Below are positions 1 through 8,489 of a stretch of 64,000 nucleotides of DNA, in pieces (position 1 is the stretch's first letter; the number at the start of each line of letters is the position of its first letter). The notes under the pieces were generated by a model. It searched no databases. It saw nothing but the letters and a program-made list of their open reading frames with translations, and was not told the origin of the DNA. The stretch is taken from assembly GCF_041080675.1 (NCBI RefSeq), contig NZ_CP163521.1, positions 62,001-126,000 of the forward strand, given 5' to 3'. This DNA comes from Streptomyces sp. cg36 (GTDB lineage Bacteria; Actinomycetota; Actinomycetes; Streptomycetales; Streptomycetaceae). A program made the position numbers and the translations under genes.

Positions 1-1198
1 TGACCGGCCGGTGCTGCGCGGGCGGGGCCACCGGCGGGGCGGCGGGCGGCTGCTCGGCCTTCGGCGGCACGGTGACCGGCGGGGTCACCGTCGGCGGCAC
101 GTGGTGCACCGGCGGCGTGACCTCCGGCGGCTGCGGCGCGGGCGGCAGGTGCATCACCGGCGGCGCCTCGACCGGCGGGGTCACCGGCCGGTGGAACACG
201 GGCGGCACCTGGTGGACCGGCGGCTGCGCCTCGGGCACCTGCGTCATCGGGTGGTGCGGCTGGGGCGCGTGGTGCACGGGCGGCGCGTGGTGGACCGGCG
301 GAGTCACCTGGTGCACGGGCGGGGTCGCGTGGTGGACCGGCGGCGCGTGGTGGGCCGGGGCCGGGGGTGCCTCGTGGTGGGCCGGAGGCGTCGGCTTCAC
401 CGGGGGGTGGACCCGCTGCTCGGCGTGCGGCGCCGGGTGGTGCACGCGCGGCCGGGCGTGCCGGGGCGCGGACTTGCCCGTGTTGGCGCAGCTGTTGCCG
501 AACGCCGGGTTGAGCAGCCCGATGACGTCGACCGTGTTGCCGCACACGTTGACCGGCACCTTGACGGGTGCCTGCACCACGTTGCCGGAGAGCACACCGG
601 GTGAGCCGTGCGCCTCGGCGTGGCTGGTGTCGCTGTCCTCGTGCCGGGGGGCGTGCTCGCGGTACTCCTCGCGGTGCTCGTCCCCGTACCCGCGCTCGCG
701 GCCGTACTCCCGCTCGTCCCCGTACCCGCGCTCGTCCCCGTGGCGGTCGCCGTACTCCTCGCCCCGGCCCTCGTCCCCGTACGATCCGCGGCCCCTGTCC
801 CGGTCGCGGTCGTCGTCGCGGTGGCCGTAGGAGCCGCGGTCGCGGTCGGAGTCCCCGTACGGCTCCTCGCGCCCGTCCCCCTGCCGCTCGTTCCCGTACG
901 CCTCGTCGTCCTCGCGGCCGAGCCGCTCCCGCTCCTCGTACCGGTGGTACGCCTCACGGGCCGCGTTGGCGCAGCTGTTGCCGAACGACGGGTTGAGCCC
1001 GCCCGCCGGGTCGACCGTGTTGCCGCAGGCGTTCACCGGGACGTCGAGCGGCGCCTGAATGGAGTTGCCCGACAGGAATCCGGGGGAATCGCCGGCCTCG
1101 GAATGGGCGCCCACCGCGTGAGCGCAGGTTCCGCTCATGGAGAGAACGCTGCTCGCCGCCATGGCGGTGAACAGCGTCTTTTTGATGACCTGTCGCAA
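1..1198 (-). CDS. Long chaplin with two chaplin domains, C-terminus beyond the window edge
   Basis: Hydrophobic surface protein of aerial hyphae and spores, secreted and expected to be anchored to the cell wall by sortase. The start is TTG at 1198, preceded by GGAAGG with a 7-base spacer; an in-frame GTG lies at 1219. Residues 1-28 form a signal peptide ending in AHA. Chaplin domain 1 covers about residues 37-79 (Cys58, Cys76) and domain 2 about 198-239 (Cys219, Cys237), each with the CGNTV and NP(S/A)FGNSC signatures. Between them lies an unusual ~115-residue Arg/Asp/Glu/Tyr/Gly-rich linker with repeated GYGDE-type units. After domain 2 comes a Pro/His-rich wall-spanning region (PPVHH-type repeats) that runs off the window. 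The sortase motif and hydrophobic tail expected for ChpA/B/C-type chaplins are therefore not visible. It lies next to a short chaplin and rodlins, as the chpA-chpD-rdl genes of S. coelicolor do (from memory). Confidence 0.9.
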   Translation of the reverse strand, partial: MRQVIKKTLFTAMAASSVLSMSGTCAHAVGAHSEAGDSPGFLSGNSIQAPLDVPVNACGNTVDPAGGLNPSFGNSCANAAREAYHRYEERERLGREDDEAYGNERQGDGREEPYGDSDRDRGSYGHRDDDRDRDRGRGSYGDEGRGEEYGDRHGDERGYGDEREYGRERGYGDEHREEYREHAPRHEDSDTSHAEAHGSPGVLSGNVVQAPVKVPVNVCGNTVDVIGLLNPAFGNSCANTGKSAPRHARPRVHHPAPHAEQRVHPPVKPTPPAHHEAPPAPAHHAPPVHHATPPVHQVTPPVHHAPPVHHAPQPHHPMTQVPEAQPPVHQVPPVFHRPVTPPVEAPPVMHLPPAPQPPEVTPPVHHVPPTVTPPVTVPPKAEQPPAAPPVAPPAQHRPV

Positions 1199-1324
1199 TG
1201 CGGTGCCTTCCTGGCTCACGTTCTGCTCACGCTCTCGATGCGCTCAATCACGCGGTACGGCAACCGGCTTCGGGATATGCCGCCGCACGTCCCGAAGCCG
1301 GCCGGAGAAATCCGTGGTGCTGCG

Positions 1325-1558
1325 TCAGCGGTTGACGCACGTGTTGCCGAACGCGGGGTTCAGCAGGCCGATGACGTCGACCGTGTTGCCGCACACGTTG
1401 ACCGGCACGTGGACCGGGACCTGGATCAGGTTGCCCGACAGGACGCCCGGGGAGCCGATGGCCGCACCGTCGGCGCCCGCGTCGGCCATCGCCGGGGCAG
1501 CCGCGCCCGCGGCCATGAGGAGGCCGGCCAGAACGGTGGCAGTCTTCATGTACTTCAC
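1325..1558 (-). CDS. Short chaplin
   Basis: Small secreted amyloid-forming chaplin of 77 residues with one chaplin domain. GTG at 1558 is chosen because AAGGAAAGAG precedes it at a 7-base distance; ATG at 1549 is the alternative and shortens the protein by three residues. A signal peptide ends near AMA, followed by GSPGVLSGN, VPVNVCGNTVDVIGLLNP and a final FGNTCVNR, giving the two conserved Cys residues. It has no sorting signal, as expected of chaplins D-H, which assemble at the air interface together with long chaplins and rodlins. It lies downstream of a rodlin gene but behind a strong terminator, so it is probably transcribed on its own. Confidence 0.93.
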   Translation of the reverse strand: MKYMKTATVLAGLLMAAGAAAPAMADAGADGAAIGSPGVLSGNLIQVPVHVPVNVCGNTVDVIGLLNPAFGNTCVNR

Positions 1559-1740
1559 TTGTTTTCTCTTTCCTTGGAGAATGGCCCTCGCAGCGAATTT
1601 GCTGCGCACGGCGCACCCGAGAGGCACCGCAGACAAATGGGTAACGATCCGGCCCGGCAAAGGAAACCAGCGCCGGAAAATACACCGCATATTCACTCGC
1701 TTGCCAGCCGGACGACAACGGGCCCGAAAAGCAAAATAAA

Positions 1741-1774
1741 GCTGTCGGCACCCCAGGAAAAGGGTGCCGACAGC
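1741..1774 (-). terminator. Intrinsic terminator of the minus-strand rodlin gene
   Basis: A perfect 13-bp stem (GCTGTCGGCACCC with its complement) closes an 8-base loop. Read on the minus strand it is followed by a T-rich tail (TTTATTTTGC). It lies about 35 bases past the rodlin stop and separates that gene from the short chaplin. Confidence 0.85.
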
Positions 1775-1808
1775 TCCGTCACTCAGTGAGCGCGCCGGAA
1801 GGCGGGGT

Positions 1809-2222
1809 TCAGCTGCCGACGGCGCCGTTGCCCGAGAGGACCGGGATGTTCGACAGGACGTGCGACAGCGGCTCGTCGCCCTTGGCCTGCGTGGAGTTCT
1901 CCGTGCACTGCTGGTTCTGCGGGGCCGACAGGACCGGGATGTCCTGGGCGACGCCGACGGCGGCGAGGCCGACCAGGCCCTGCAGGTTGGCCTTGACCGG
2001 GAGGCCGACACACGGCTTGTTGAGCGTGCCCTGGACCAGGCCGAGCTGCGGGCTCATGTCGCCCTCGGTCTTCTGGTTGCCGAAGGCCTGCTTGGCGCCG
2101 TTGCCGCTGTACGACGTGGTGCCGTTGTCGTTCCCGATGGCCAGGGCCTGGGGAGCGGTGGCAGCCGCGGCGCCGAGGATGGACGCGGTGACCGCCGTGG
2201 CCGCCATAACCTTCTTGATCAC
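1809..2222 (-). CDS. Rodlin, paralogue 1
   Basis: Secreted rodlin of 137 residues, a subunit of the paired rodlets on aerial hyphae. The GTG start at 2222 follows AAAAGGGACTCCC. The N-terminal signal peptide ends at PQALA, followed by the mature [13 protein letters not shown]. Later come the family blocks [34 protein letters not shown] and a terminal NIPVLSGNG. The length is normal for rodlins. It is divergent from the two other rodlin genes, with a small unknown gene between. The three paralogues share most of their mature sequence, which suggests duplication within the locus. Confidence 0.95.
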   Translation of the reverse strand: MIKKVMAATAVTASILGAAAATAPQALAIGNDNGTTSYSGNGAKQAFGNQKTEGDMSPQLGLVQGTLNKPCVGLPVKANLQGLVGLAAVGVAQDIPVLSAPQNQQCTENSTQAKGDEPLSHVLSNIPVLSGNGAVGS

Positions 2223-2526
2223 AGGGAGTCCCTTTTCTGGAGAGAGGAGTTCACGCGTTTACTGCACTCCGATCAACTGTCTTGCACGACGTTTAGTGAC
2301 GCTCATTCACCCGATCGGTGGGGAAGGGAATTGAGGCTGCCGCGCGGCGCGCCACGGAGGCGCGCACCTACAGGCCGTTTATCATTCCGTTTCGTTTCTC
2401 CGGAGCTCTGCCGGGCCTGCCGTTCGCTCTCCGTCCGTTCGCCGGAAAGCTGTACGGAAGGACAGGTGTGCGCAAAACCGTGCGGAGCTCTTCACCAGTG
2501 GTAGCGGGATCACAACAGGAGGTCCT
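2223..2526. other. Divergent intergenic region between rodlin 1 and the 2527 gene
   Basis: About 300 bases without a credible gene, less G+C-rich in its left half. It should hold the promoter of the minus-strand rodlin and, near its right end, AGGAGG (2517-2522), the ribosome binding site of the plus-strand gene. No operator could be identified. Confidence 0.5.
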
Positions 2527-2925
2527 TTGAAGCGCGCGAGCGCGGCTCACGCGAGCACCGCCAAACGGCGGCGCCGCGGTTTCTGGAGCGACCGGGAGCT
2601 GAGGCTGGTCGACCGTCTTGCGGCCCTGCACCATCAGCTGGACGCCCTGCACCAGGAACGCGCCGCCCTGATCTCGTACGTGGCACGGCTGCACGGCGGC
2701 GACATCACCTCCGAGCGTACGGGCTGGTCGCTGGTGCACGTGCACACGGCGGCCGGGCGGTTGTCCTGGCGGGTGGCGCCGGACGACTGGGACCTGTTCG
2801 CCGGCCTCGGCGACCGCCCGCCCGCCGCGGGCCCGGACCGGCCGCGCACCGGCGAGACCAATACGCGGCTGTCCTTCCTCCATCTGCACCGGCGCCCCAA
2901 CATGCCCGCCGCCAAACGGAGTTGA
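2527..2925 (+). CDS. Hypothetical cytoplasmic protein between rodlin genes
   Basis: 132-residue protein of unknown function. The start is TTG at 2527, four bases after a perfect AGGAGG. The N-terminus is basic (KRRRRGFW). Residues ~24-55 form an amphipathic Leu/His-rich helix (LVDRLAALHHQLDALHQERAAL) likely to be a coiled coil. A domain with TAAGRLSWRVAPDDWDLF follows, a pattern resembling small Streptomyces proteins of unknown role. No signal peptide or membrane segment is seen, so it is not a structural surface protein. Its position between divergent rodlin genes suggests a role or co-regulation in development, but this is only inference. Confidence 0.7.
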   Translation: MKRASAAHASTAKRRRRGFWSDRELRLVDRLAALHHQLDALHQERAALISYVARLHGGDITSERTGWSLVHVHTAAGRLSWRVAPDDWDLFAGLGDRPPAAGPDRPRTGETNTRLSFLHLHRRPNMPAAKRS

Positions 2926-3108
2926 CGTCCGGCACCCGTTTTCACCCGCTCGGCACCGCGGCCTGCCCCCCGCGTTCGGCCGTACGGGTGAAGGCGGGAA
3001 ACCAAAGCGCGACAAGTCAGTTGACCAGATAGCTCGCGAGAGCCTCGGACGGGGCGTCCACACGGGATGCCCATTCCGGCCCGGGGCTTTCATTAAGAAG
3101 GGACCAGC

Positions 3109-3522
3109 GTGCTCAAGAAGGCTATGGCGGCAGTTGCCGTTTCCGCGTCCGTCGTAGGAGTTTCCGCGGCTGCGGCTCCCCAGGCCCTGGCCATCGGGAA
3201 CGACAACGGCACCACCACGTTCAGCGGCAACAACGCCATGCAGAACTACGGCAATTCCTCCACGTACGGCAACATGAGCCCGCAGATGGCGCTCATCCAG
3301 GGCTCCTTCAACAAGCCCTGTATCGCCCTGCCGGCCAAGCTGAACCTCCAGGGCCTGGTGGGCCTCGCCGCCGTCGGCGTCCTCCAGGACGTGCCGATCC
3401 TGTCGGCGCCGCAGAACCAGCAGTGCACCGAGAACTCGACCCAGGCCAAGGGCGACGAGCCGCTGTCGCACATCCTGGACAACATCCCGGTCCTCTCGGG
3501 CAACGGCGCCAGCCACAGCTGA
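3109..3522 (+). CDS. Rodlin, paralogue 2
   Basis: Secreted rodlin of 137 residues. GTG start at 3109 follows GAAGGGACCA. The signal peptide ends at PQALA. The mature part starts [13 protein letters not shown] and carries the conserved [15 protein letters not shown] and [19 protein letters not shown] blocks and the [10 protein letters not shown] tail. A single Cys pair position (Cys in NKPC and in QQC) is shared with the other two paralogues. It is followed by its own strong terminator, so it is monocistronic. Confidence 0.95.
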   Translation: MLKKAMAAVAVSASVVGVSAAAAPQALAIGNDNGTTTFSGNNAMQNYGNSSTYGNMSPQMALIQGSFNKPCIALPAKLNLQGLVGLAAVGVLQDVPILSAPQNQQCTENSTQAKGDEPLSHILDNIPVLSGNGASHS

Positions 3523-3562
3523 CGCACCCCGACCGTCGCGCCCGGCACCGCGCGCCGGTGAC

Positions 3563-3602
3563 AAGGCCGGACCACCGCTCTCACTCCCGGTGGTCCGGCC
3601 TT
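3563..3602 (+). terminator. Terminator after rodlin 2
   Basis: A perfect 15-bp stem (AAGGCCGGACCACCG and its complement) with a 10-base loop ends in CCTTTCG. It lies 40 bases after the rodlin 2 stop. Confidence 0.8.
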
Positions 3603-3634
3603 TCGCGTGCCCAGGGCCGCGGCGCCCGCCGGGC

Positions 3635-3850
3635 TCAGACGGGCCAGCAGGGGCGGGTCACGGCGGCGGTCCACTCGCGGTCGGGGCGGCCGGGCAGGGT
3701 GCGGCCCTGGGCGGCCCAGGCGGCGGCGAGCTCCTGGTAGATGGGCGGTCCGGCGACCGGCCCCGGCGCCGACGCGGGGGCTGACGGGGTCTCGGTGCGG
3801 CTGGCGGGGATGAACGCCTGTCTGTGCCAGGCGCGTTCGGGCTGCGTCAT
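3635..3850 (-). CDS. Small hypothetical protein
   Basis: A 71-residue reading frame starting at ATG 3850, with GAGGAAAG immediately upstream (an in-frame ATG at 3862 is the alternative). The C-terminal half reads PPIYQELAAAWAAQGRTLPG then RPDREW, a pattern typical of small conserved Streptomyces proteins rather than of a random frame. The function is unknown. It lies antisense in the gap between rodlins 2 and 3. The rest of this 500-base gap holds only the terminator of rodlin 2 and the presumed promoter of rodlin 3. Confidence 0.5.
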   Translation of the reverse strand: MTQPERAWHRQAFIPASRTETPSAPASAPGPVAGPPIYQELAAAWAAQGRTLPGRPDREWTAAVTRPCWPV

Positions 3851-4028
3851 CTTTCCTCGCATCAGGCGGCGGACGGGGATGCCTCACCCATACCGCGCGG
3901 GACGCCGGTTGACGGCGGCAATGAGCCATTCGGGCTATTCATCGCAACTCACAGCAACCAGCACCCGATCCGACCCGTTGACGGTTGCAGATCTCCGTCC
4001 TGGAGTCGGACCCCTTAGAGGAGCCAAG

Positions 4029-4439
4029 ATGCAGAAGTTGTGGTCGGCCGCGGCCGTCGCCGCAGCCGTTTCCGGTGTCACGATGATGGTGGCGCCCCAG
4101 GCCATGGCCATCGGCAATGACGGCGGGACCACGTCGTTCAGCGGGAACGACGCCGAGCAGTCCTTCGGCAACCAGGTCAGCAAGGGCGACATGAGCCCGC
4201 AGCTCGGTGCCGTCCAGGGCTCGCTGAACAAGCTCTGCCTCGGCGTCCCGGCCAAGCTGAACGCGCAGGGCATCGTCGGCGTCGCCGCCGTCGGCGTCCT
4301 CCAGGACATCCCGATCCTGTCGGCGCCGCAGAACCAGCAGTGCACCGAGAACTCCACGCAGGCCAAGGGCGACGAGCCGGCCTCGCACATCCTCAACAAC
4401 ATCCCGGTCCTCTCGGGCAACGGCGCCAACGGCAGCTGA
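4029..4439 (+). CDS. Rodlin, paralogue 3
   Basis: Secreted rodlin of 136 residues starting at ATG 4029 after GAGGAGCC. The signal peptide ends at PQAMA, followed by IGNDGGTTSFSGN. The blocks [35 protein letters not shown] and [13 protein letters not shown] are present. It is the most divergent in its signal peptide (MQKLWSAAAVAAAV). Carrying three rodlins rather than the usual rdlA/rdlB pair is notable. A strong terminator follows. Confidence 0.94.
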   Translation: MQKLWSAAAVAAAVSGVTMMVAPQAMAIGNDGGTTSFSGNDAEQSFGNQVSKGDMSPQLGAVQGSLNKLCLGVPAKLNAQGIVGVAAVGVLQDIPILSAPQNQQCTENSTQAKGDEPASHILNNIPVLSGNGANGS

Positions 4440-4460
4440 GGCCGCTTCGCGCAGTGGCGA

Positions 4461-4504
4461 CCGGGCCGCCGCCACCTCCCTCCGGGACGGTGGCGGCGGC
4501 CCGG
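4461..4504 (+). terminator. Terminator after rodlin 3
   Basis: A perfect 16-bp G+C stem (CCGGGCCGCCGCCACC and its complement) with a 12-base loop is followed by TCTCTTTCGG, 22 bases after the rodlin 3 stop. Confidence 0.8.
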
Positions 4505-4624
4505 TCTCTTTCGGTGCCCATCGTCTTTCGGTGCGCATCGTCCCGTTTGCGGTACTGGCTCGTTGGTCGTCAGGGGACCGGCACAACGGTCACCCGGCTA
4601 CGGCCCGGCGATGGGAGACGACGG

Positions 4625-5098
4625 ATGACGGCCACGACTGTGCCCCCGGCCAGGATGCGCAACCCCGGCGTGGTGCTGCCAGGGGCGATGCGGGCGCTGC
4701 TCGGCGTGCTGGAGGCCGCCAGGAGCGGCGGTGTGCCCCAGTCGACGCTGGAGCTGGTGCATCTGCGGGCGAGTCAGATCAACGGGTGCGCGTACTGCCT
4801 GCACGGCGGGGTGATCAGCGCCCGCAAGGCAGGGGAGAGCCCGGAGCGCCTGGACGCGGTGGCGGCCTGGCGCGGGGCGGGCTGCTTCACCGACGCCGAG
4901 CGCGCGGCGCTGGCCCTGGCGGAGGCGGCGACCCGGCTGGACGACCGCCCGGACCCGGTGCCGGACGCCGTCTGGGACGAGGCGGCGCGCCACTTCGACG
5001 AGCCGCAGCTGGCGTCGCTGACCCTGTGGATCGCCCTGACGAACCTCTTCAACCGGCTCAACGTGACGACCCGGCAGCCGGCCGGGGCGACCTGGTGA
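4625..5098 (+). CDS. Carboxymuconolactone decarboxylase / AhpD-like protein
   Basis: 157-residue protein of the AhpD alkylhydroperoxidase fold, cytoplasmic. The start ATG 4625 follows GGGAGACG. Residues ~38-70 contain the signature: ELVHLRASQINGCAYCLHGG followed by ARKAGE, with the CxxC pair (CAYC) and the His three residues on. In this family these act in thiol-based peroxide reduction. Such proteins often accompany ECF41 sigma factors, and an ECF41-like gene lies 14 kb away, not adjacent. No neighbouring gene on its strand suggests a pathway. Confidence 0.9.
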   Translation: MTATTVPPARMRNPGVVLPGAMRALLGVLEAARSGGVPQSTLELVHLRASQINGCAYCLHGGVISARKAGESPERLDAVAAWRGAGCFTDAERAALALAEAATRLDDRPDPVPDAVWDEAARHFDEPQLASLTLWIALTNLFNRLNVTTRQPAGATW

Positions 5099-5290
5099 GG
5101 GCCGCGGGAGCAGGTCGTACGGGCTGCCGTACGGGCCTGCGGGCGGGCCCGCGTACGACTGCGGCCCGGTAGCGGCCCGTCGCCGGGCCCCTCGTACGGA
5201 CCGGCCCGTCGTACGAAGTCGCCCGCAAGGGCGCCCCCGGAGCCCGGCGGGACGGCGGGTGGGCGGGGCCGGGAGGGTCCCGCGCGGGGC

Positions 5291-5692
5291 TCAGAGCGGC
5301 AGCGTTATCCCGAGTTCGCGCATCGCCGAGGACGGGGGTCCGCCCTCGGAGCGCTCGGTCTTGCGTCCCTTGCTGCCCGGGGCGAGCGTGCGCGGGTCGA
5401 TGGCCTCGGCCGGGGCGCCCGTCGCGTACAGGCCGTCCGGCTCGCTGTCGCGGTCGTGCGGCAGCACCCAGAAGACGCGGCGGCGCCAGGTGCCGGAGGA
5501 CGGCGACGCCTTCGCCTTGGGGCCGAGCAGCGCGTAGCCGACCATCCGCCCGTCGCGGTGGTACGCGGGCTTGCTGCGGCGGGTGGAGAGCCGGTCCAGG
5601 CTCTGGCGTACGTAGTCGAGACCGGAGATGTCCTCCAGCCAGACCAGCTCGGTCTCGTGGCTGATCTCGTCGTCCGTGATCAGGGAGCTCAT
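5291..5692 (-). CDS. Hypothetical protein of the replication operon
   Basis: 133-residue acidic-then-basic cytoplasmic protein without a recognised domain. Its ATG at 5692 overlaps the stop of the helicase gene (ATGA), so it is translationally coupled to it and is the last gene of the prim-pol/helicase operon. Visible features are an acidic N-terminus (DDEISHETELVWLEDISGLD), a central RRSKPAYHRDGRMVGYALLG segment and a basic KGRKTER stretch. A role accessory to replication is inferred from position only. Confidence 0.75.
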   Translation of the reverse strand: MSSLITDDEISHETELVWLEDISGLDYVRQSLDRLSTRRSKPAYHRDGRMVGYALLGPKAKASPSSGTWRRRVFWVLPHDRDSEPDGLYATGAPAEAIDPRTLAPGSKGRKTERSEGGPPSSAMRELGITLPL

Positions 5693-7350
5693 GCCCTCTC
5701 CTCGTCGGCGAGCAGTCCGATGCCCGGGTAGTACTTCCGCGAATTGGACAAGATCATCTCCTTGGGCGAGGAGAGCCCGACCAGTTCGCGTGCGCGCGCG
5801 GCGAACGCGCGGGAGGTGATGACGGGTGCTCCCTCATTCTGACACCAGGCCCGGTACGCCGCGTAGAGGCGGGTCTGCTCCGCACGGTGGTCGGGGTGCA
5901 GGGCGCAGCTCTCCTCGAAGAAGCGTCCGGTGTGGTCCTCGGTCTCGGCGTACACGGTCGTGGCGATCCGTACCCGCTCCGGGCCGGTCAGATCCTTGTC
6001 CCCGCCGAGATATCGGCGGGCGCCGTCGATCAGCCAGTTGAGGATGCCGGGGCCCTCCTCGGTGACCAGCACGTCCGCCAGGTTGTCGATCTTGCGCTCG
6101 TCGGACACGACCCGTTCGAACGGAATGAGCCGCATGCGGCGCCAGAAGGCGAAGCCGCCGGTGCCGACCTCGGGGCGGTGGTTGCCGAGGAGCCAGAGCT
6201 TGTGCGTCGGCTGGAAGCTGAAGAAGTCCTGCCGCATCCGGCGGGCCTTGATGCGGTCGCCGCCGGTGAGGAGCTTGACCCGGGCCTCGTCGAACCGGTC
6301 GCCCGGCTTGACCTCGGAGCAGACGATCACGCGCCGCCCGTGCAGCTCGGCGAGGTCGGTGGGGTGGCCCTCGAAGGGCCGGGCCATCAGGAACCCGGGC
6401 GGCCCGGCGTCCGCGTAGTCGCCGAGCAGCTTCATCACCACGTCCAGGAGGACCGACTTGCCGTTCTTGCCCGATCCGAACAGGAAGGGCATGATCTGCC
6501 CACCCACGTCACCGGTGATCGAGTAGCCGAGCAGCAGGTGCAGGAACCCGATCATCTCGGCGGACTCGGCGTCCTCCCCGAAGGTGTCGGTCAGGAACCT
6601 GTTCCAGCGGGGCGTGGGCATCTGGCGGGGCCCGGTCGAGGTGGAGCGGGAGTGGAAGTCCTTGTTGGGGTCGGGCGTGCGCAGCAGCCCGGTGCGCAGG
6701 TCCACGATCCCGGCGGGCGTGCACAGCGCGTACGGGTCGGCGTCCAGCAGCGCCGCGTTCAGGACCATGCCCGGGGCCGAGCGGGCCTGCGCCAGCATCG
6801 CGTTCATCCCGGCCGTCGACAGGGCCCGGCGGCGGTGCTGCTGGAGCGACTGGACGGTGTAGAGCCCGCGCGGGTCGTTGGCGGCGATGTTCTCGGCCAG
6901 GTCCCCGGCCGCCCACATCACGGTGTCGTCCTCGTCGAGCTGCCAGCGCGTGGTGTTCCAGCGGTACCAGCCCAGGCCCGGCACGTGCCGGTAGTCGTCC
7001 GCGAACAGCTTCACGAACAGCTTGGCGTTGCCGCGGTCGGTGAGGGTGTCGGGGAGCAGCCCGGCGTGGGTGGAGGACTTGGCGTCCGCCGCCGCGTCCG
7101 GGGCCGTCGCGGGCGCGGCGGAATCCTCGCCGGATTCCGGGTCCGACGCCCCGTCAGGGGCCGGGCCGGGTCCTGGACGGCCCTCGGAAGGGCCCTGGCT
7201 GCCCGTTTGAGCGGGCAGCAGCGCCTCGGCGGGGCCGGGGTCGGCCGAGTGCGCCAGGATCTGCGAGGCGACCAGCTGCGGGTCGAAGTCGAAGAGCACG
7301 TCCTCGTGGCCCCGGCCGCCTCCGCCGCTGCCCTTGCCGGAGGCGGTCAC
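5689..7350 (-). CDS. Plasmid/phage replicative helicase, SF3 (D5/P4 primase C-terminal type)
   Basis: 553-residue ATP-dependent helicase of the P4-primase C-terminal family. It probably unwinds the origin together with the prim-pol encoded just upstream. The first ~100 residues are low-complexity and Ala/Pro/Gly-rich. A D5_N-like segment follows (KLFVKLFADDYRHVPGLGWY). The Walker A motif is GSGKNGKSVLLDV. The Walker B region is GRRVIVCSEVKPG, then LTGGDRIKARRM. The sensor-type LLGNHRPEV and the arginine-rich FWRRMRLIPF complete the SF3 pattern. Its start overlaps the prim-pol stop by 4 bp. Such pairs occur on Streptomyces linear plasmids, integrative elements and phages. The adjacent iterons favour a plasmid role. 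Confidence 0.9.
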   Translation of the reverse strand: MTASGKGSGGGGRGHEDVLFDFDPQLVASQILAHSADPGPAEALLPAQTGSQGPSEGRPGPGPAPDGASDPESGEDSAAPATAPDAAADAKSSTHAGLLPDTLTDRGNAKLFVKLFADDYRHVPGLGWYRWNTTRWQLDEDDTVMWAAGDLAENIAANDPRGLYTVQSLQQHRRRALSTAGMNAMLAQARSAPGMVLNAALLDADPYALCTPAGIVDLRTGLLRTPDPNKDFHSRSTSTGPRQMPTPRWNRFLTDTFGEDAESAEMIGFLHLLLGYSITGDVGGQIMPFLFGSGKNGKSVLLDVVMKLLGDYADAGPPGFLMARPFEGHPTDLAELHGRRVIVCSEVKPGDRFDEARVKLLTGGDRIKARRMRQDFFSFQPTHKLWLLGNHRPEVGTGGFAFWRRMRLIPFERVVSDERKIDNLADVLVTEEGPGILNWLIDGARRYLGGDKDLTGPERVRIATTVYAETEDHTGRFFEESCALHPDHRAEQTRLYAAYRAWCQNEGAPVITSRAFAARARELVGLSSPKEMILSNSRKYYPGIGLLADEERA

Positions 7351-8474
7351 GGGCGGCTCCGGAGTTCGAGGGGACGGCGGGAGCCCGCGGCCATGCCGCC
7401 GCGCACGATCGGGGCGGCCCGGCGCTCCTGGCCCGGGCGCGCGTACTCGGCGGCCTCCAGCAGCACCCGCTCCCCCGCGTCCTGCCCGAGGTACCCGGCG
7501 GCGACCAGCCCGCCCACGGTGTAGGCGGCCCGGTTCAGCTTGTCCGTGAAGCCCGCGCCCTCGGCGAGTGCCGCGCAGTCGGCGACCTCGGCCAGGGCGG
7601 CGGCCAGCACCCGGGTGGCCTGCTCACGGCCGCCGCCGGCGGCGATGACGGCCTGGCGGGCGCGGTTGGGCGCGTGCTGGCGCGCCACGCGCCGGGCGAT
7701 CCGCAGATGCCCGGTGCGGGACAGCTCCTCGGCCAGCCAGGCGGGCAGCTCGGCGGGGTCACCGGCGCCCTCCAGGGGCGTGTACGTCCCCGCCGGGGTG
7801 ACGGTCCCGGGCGCCACGATGTACCCGCCGTGCGCCCGTACGTCGACCTGCCAGGCCAGGGAGCAGCCGCCGCCCTGGCCCACGGAGGAGTGCCAGCGGC
7901 GGCCGTCCGGCACGGCCCGGTACCAGACGTGCAGCCCGCCCGAGGGGGTGCGCACGCGCAGGGTTGACGTGTCGTCGGCCGGGCTCCGCTCGCCCCGCAG
8001 CGCGGCCAGGACGGCCAGGCTGTGGAAGCCGTTGGTCATGCCCCGCAGGTCGACGGCGTCGTGGATCGGGATGCCCGGCAGGATCCGGTCGCGGCCCGGG
8101 AGCGGCTGGGCGTGGTCGTCGATGTCGATCACCACGAGGCCCGCGGCTCCGCAGGCGACGCCCACGCCGAGGGCGGAGCCGCCGCCCCACCAGCGCTCGA
8201 CCCGTGCGGGCTCGGTGGTGGCGGCCTGGAAGCCGTGGCACCAGCGGCCGGCGGCCACGCAGGCGCAGTCGTCGTGGCGATGGCCCGGGCGGCGGCAGCG
8301 CGAGCAGTTGGCCACGGGAGTCTTCCGGCCCGCCCCCAGGGGGTGCACGGGCCAGCCCCGGGCAGCGCAGCCCCGCGCCAGAGCGAGCGGACCCGTGCCC
8401 GCGAGCTCGGCGAGCGTCGGCCCAGGCGCTGACTGCTCTGAATCGCTGCGTGAAAACCGCAGCTCAGCAGTCAT
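7347..8474 (-). CDS. Bifunctional DNA primase/polymerase (prim-pol)
   Basis: 375-residue archaeo-eukaryotic-type primase-polymerase, likely the priming enzyme of this replicon. The N-terminal prim-pol domain shows ARGCAARGWPVHPLGAGRK, a Cys/His cluster (NCSRCRRPGHRHDDC), the metal-binding GLVVIDIDDH, GGLHVWYRA and the conserved GGYIVAPGTV near residue 215. The C-terminal third is helical. The ATG start at 8474 lies just downstream of the iteron field, and the first iteron is 16 bases upstream. Replication genes are therefore transcribed away from the putative origin, which suits iteron-linked autoregulation. Confidence 0.9.
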   Translation of the reverse strand: MTAELRFSRSDSEQSAPGPTLAELAGTGPLALARGCAARGWPVHPLGAGRKTPVANCSRCRRPGHRHDDCACVAAGRWCHGFQAATTEPARVERWWGGGSALGVGVACGAAGLVVIDIDDHAQPLPGRDRILPGIPIHDAVDLRGMTNGFHSLAVLAALRGERSPADDTSTLRVRTPSGGLHVWYRAVPDGRRWHSSVGQGGGCSLAWQVDVRAHGGYIVAPGTVTPAGTYTPLEGAGDPAELPAWLAEELSRTGHLRIARRVARQHAPNRARQAVIAAGGGREQATRVLAAALAEVADCAALAEGAGFTDKLNRAAYTVGGLVAAGYLGQDAGERVLLEAAEYARPGQERRAAPIVRGGMAAGSRRPLELRSRP

Positions 8475-8489
8475 GTGGTTCCCCTACTC

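Noticed and set aside
5887..7524. A 545-residue plus-strand frame opposite the helicase
   Set aside because: The minus strand encodes clear SF3 helicase motifs; the opposite frame has none.
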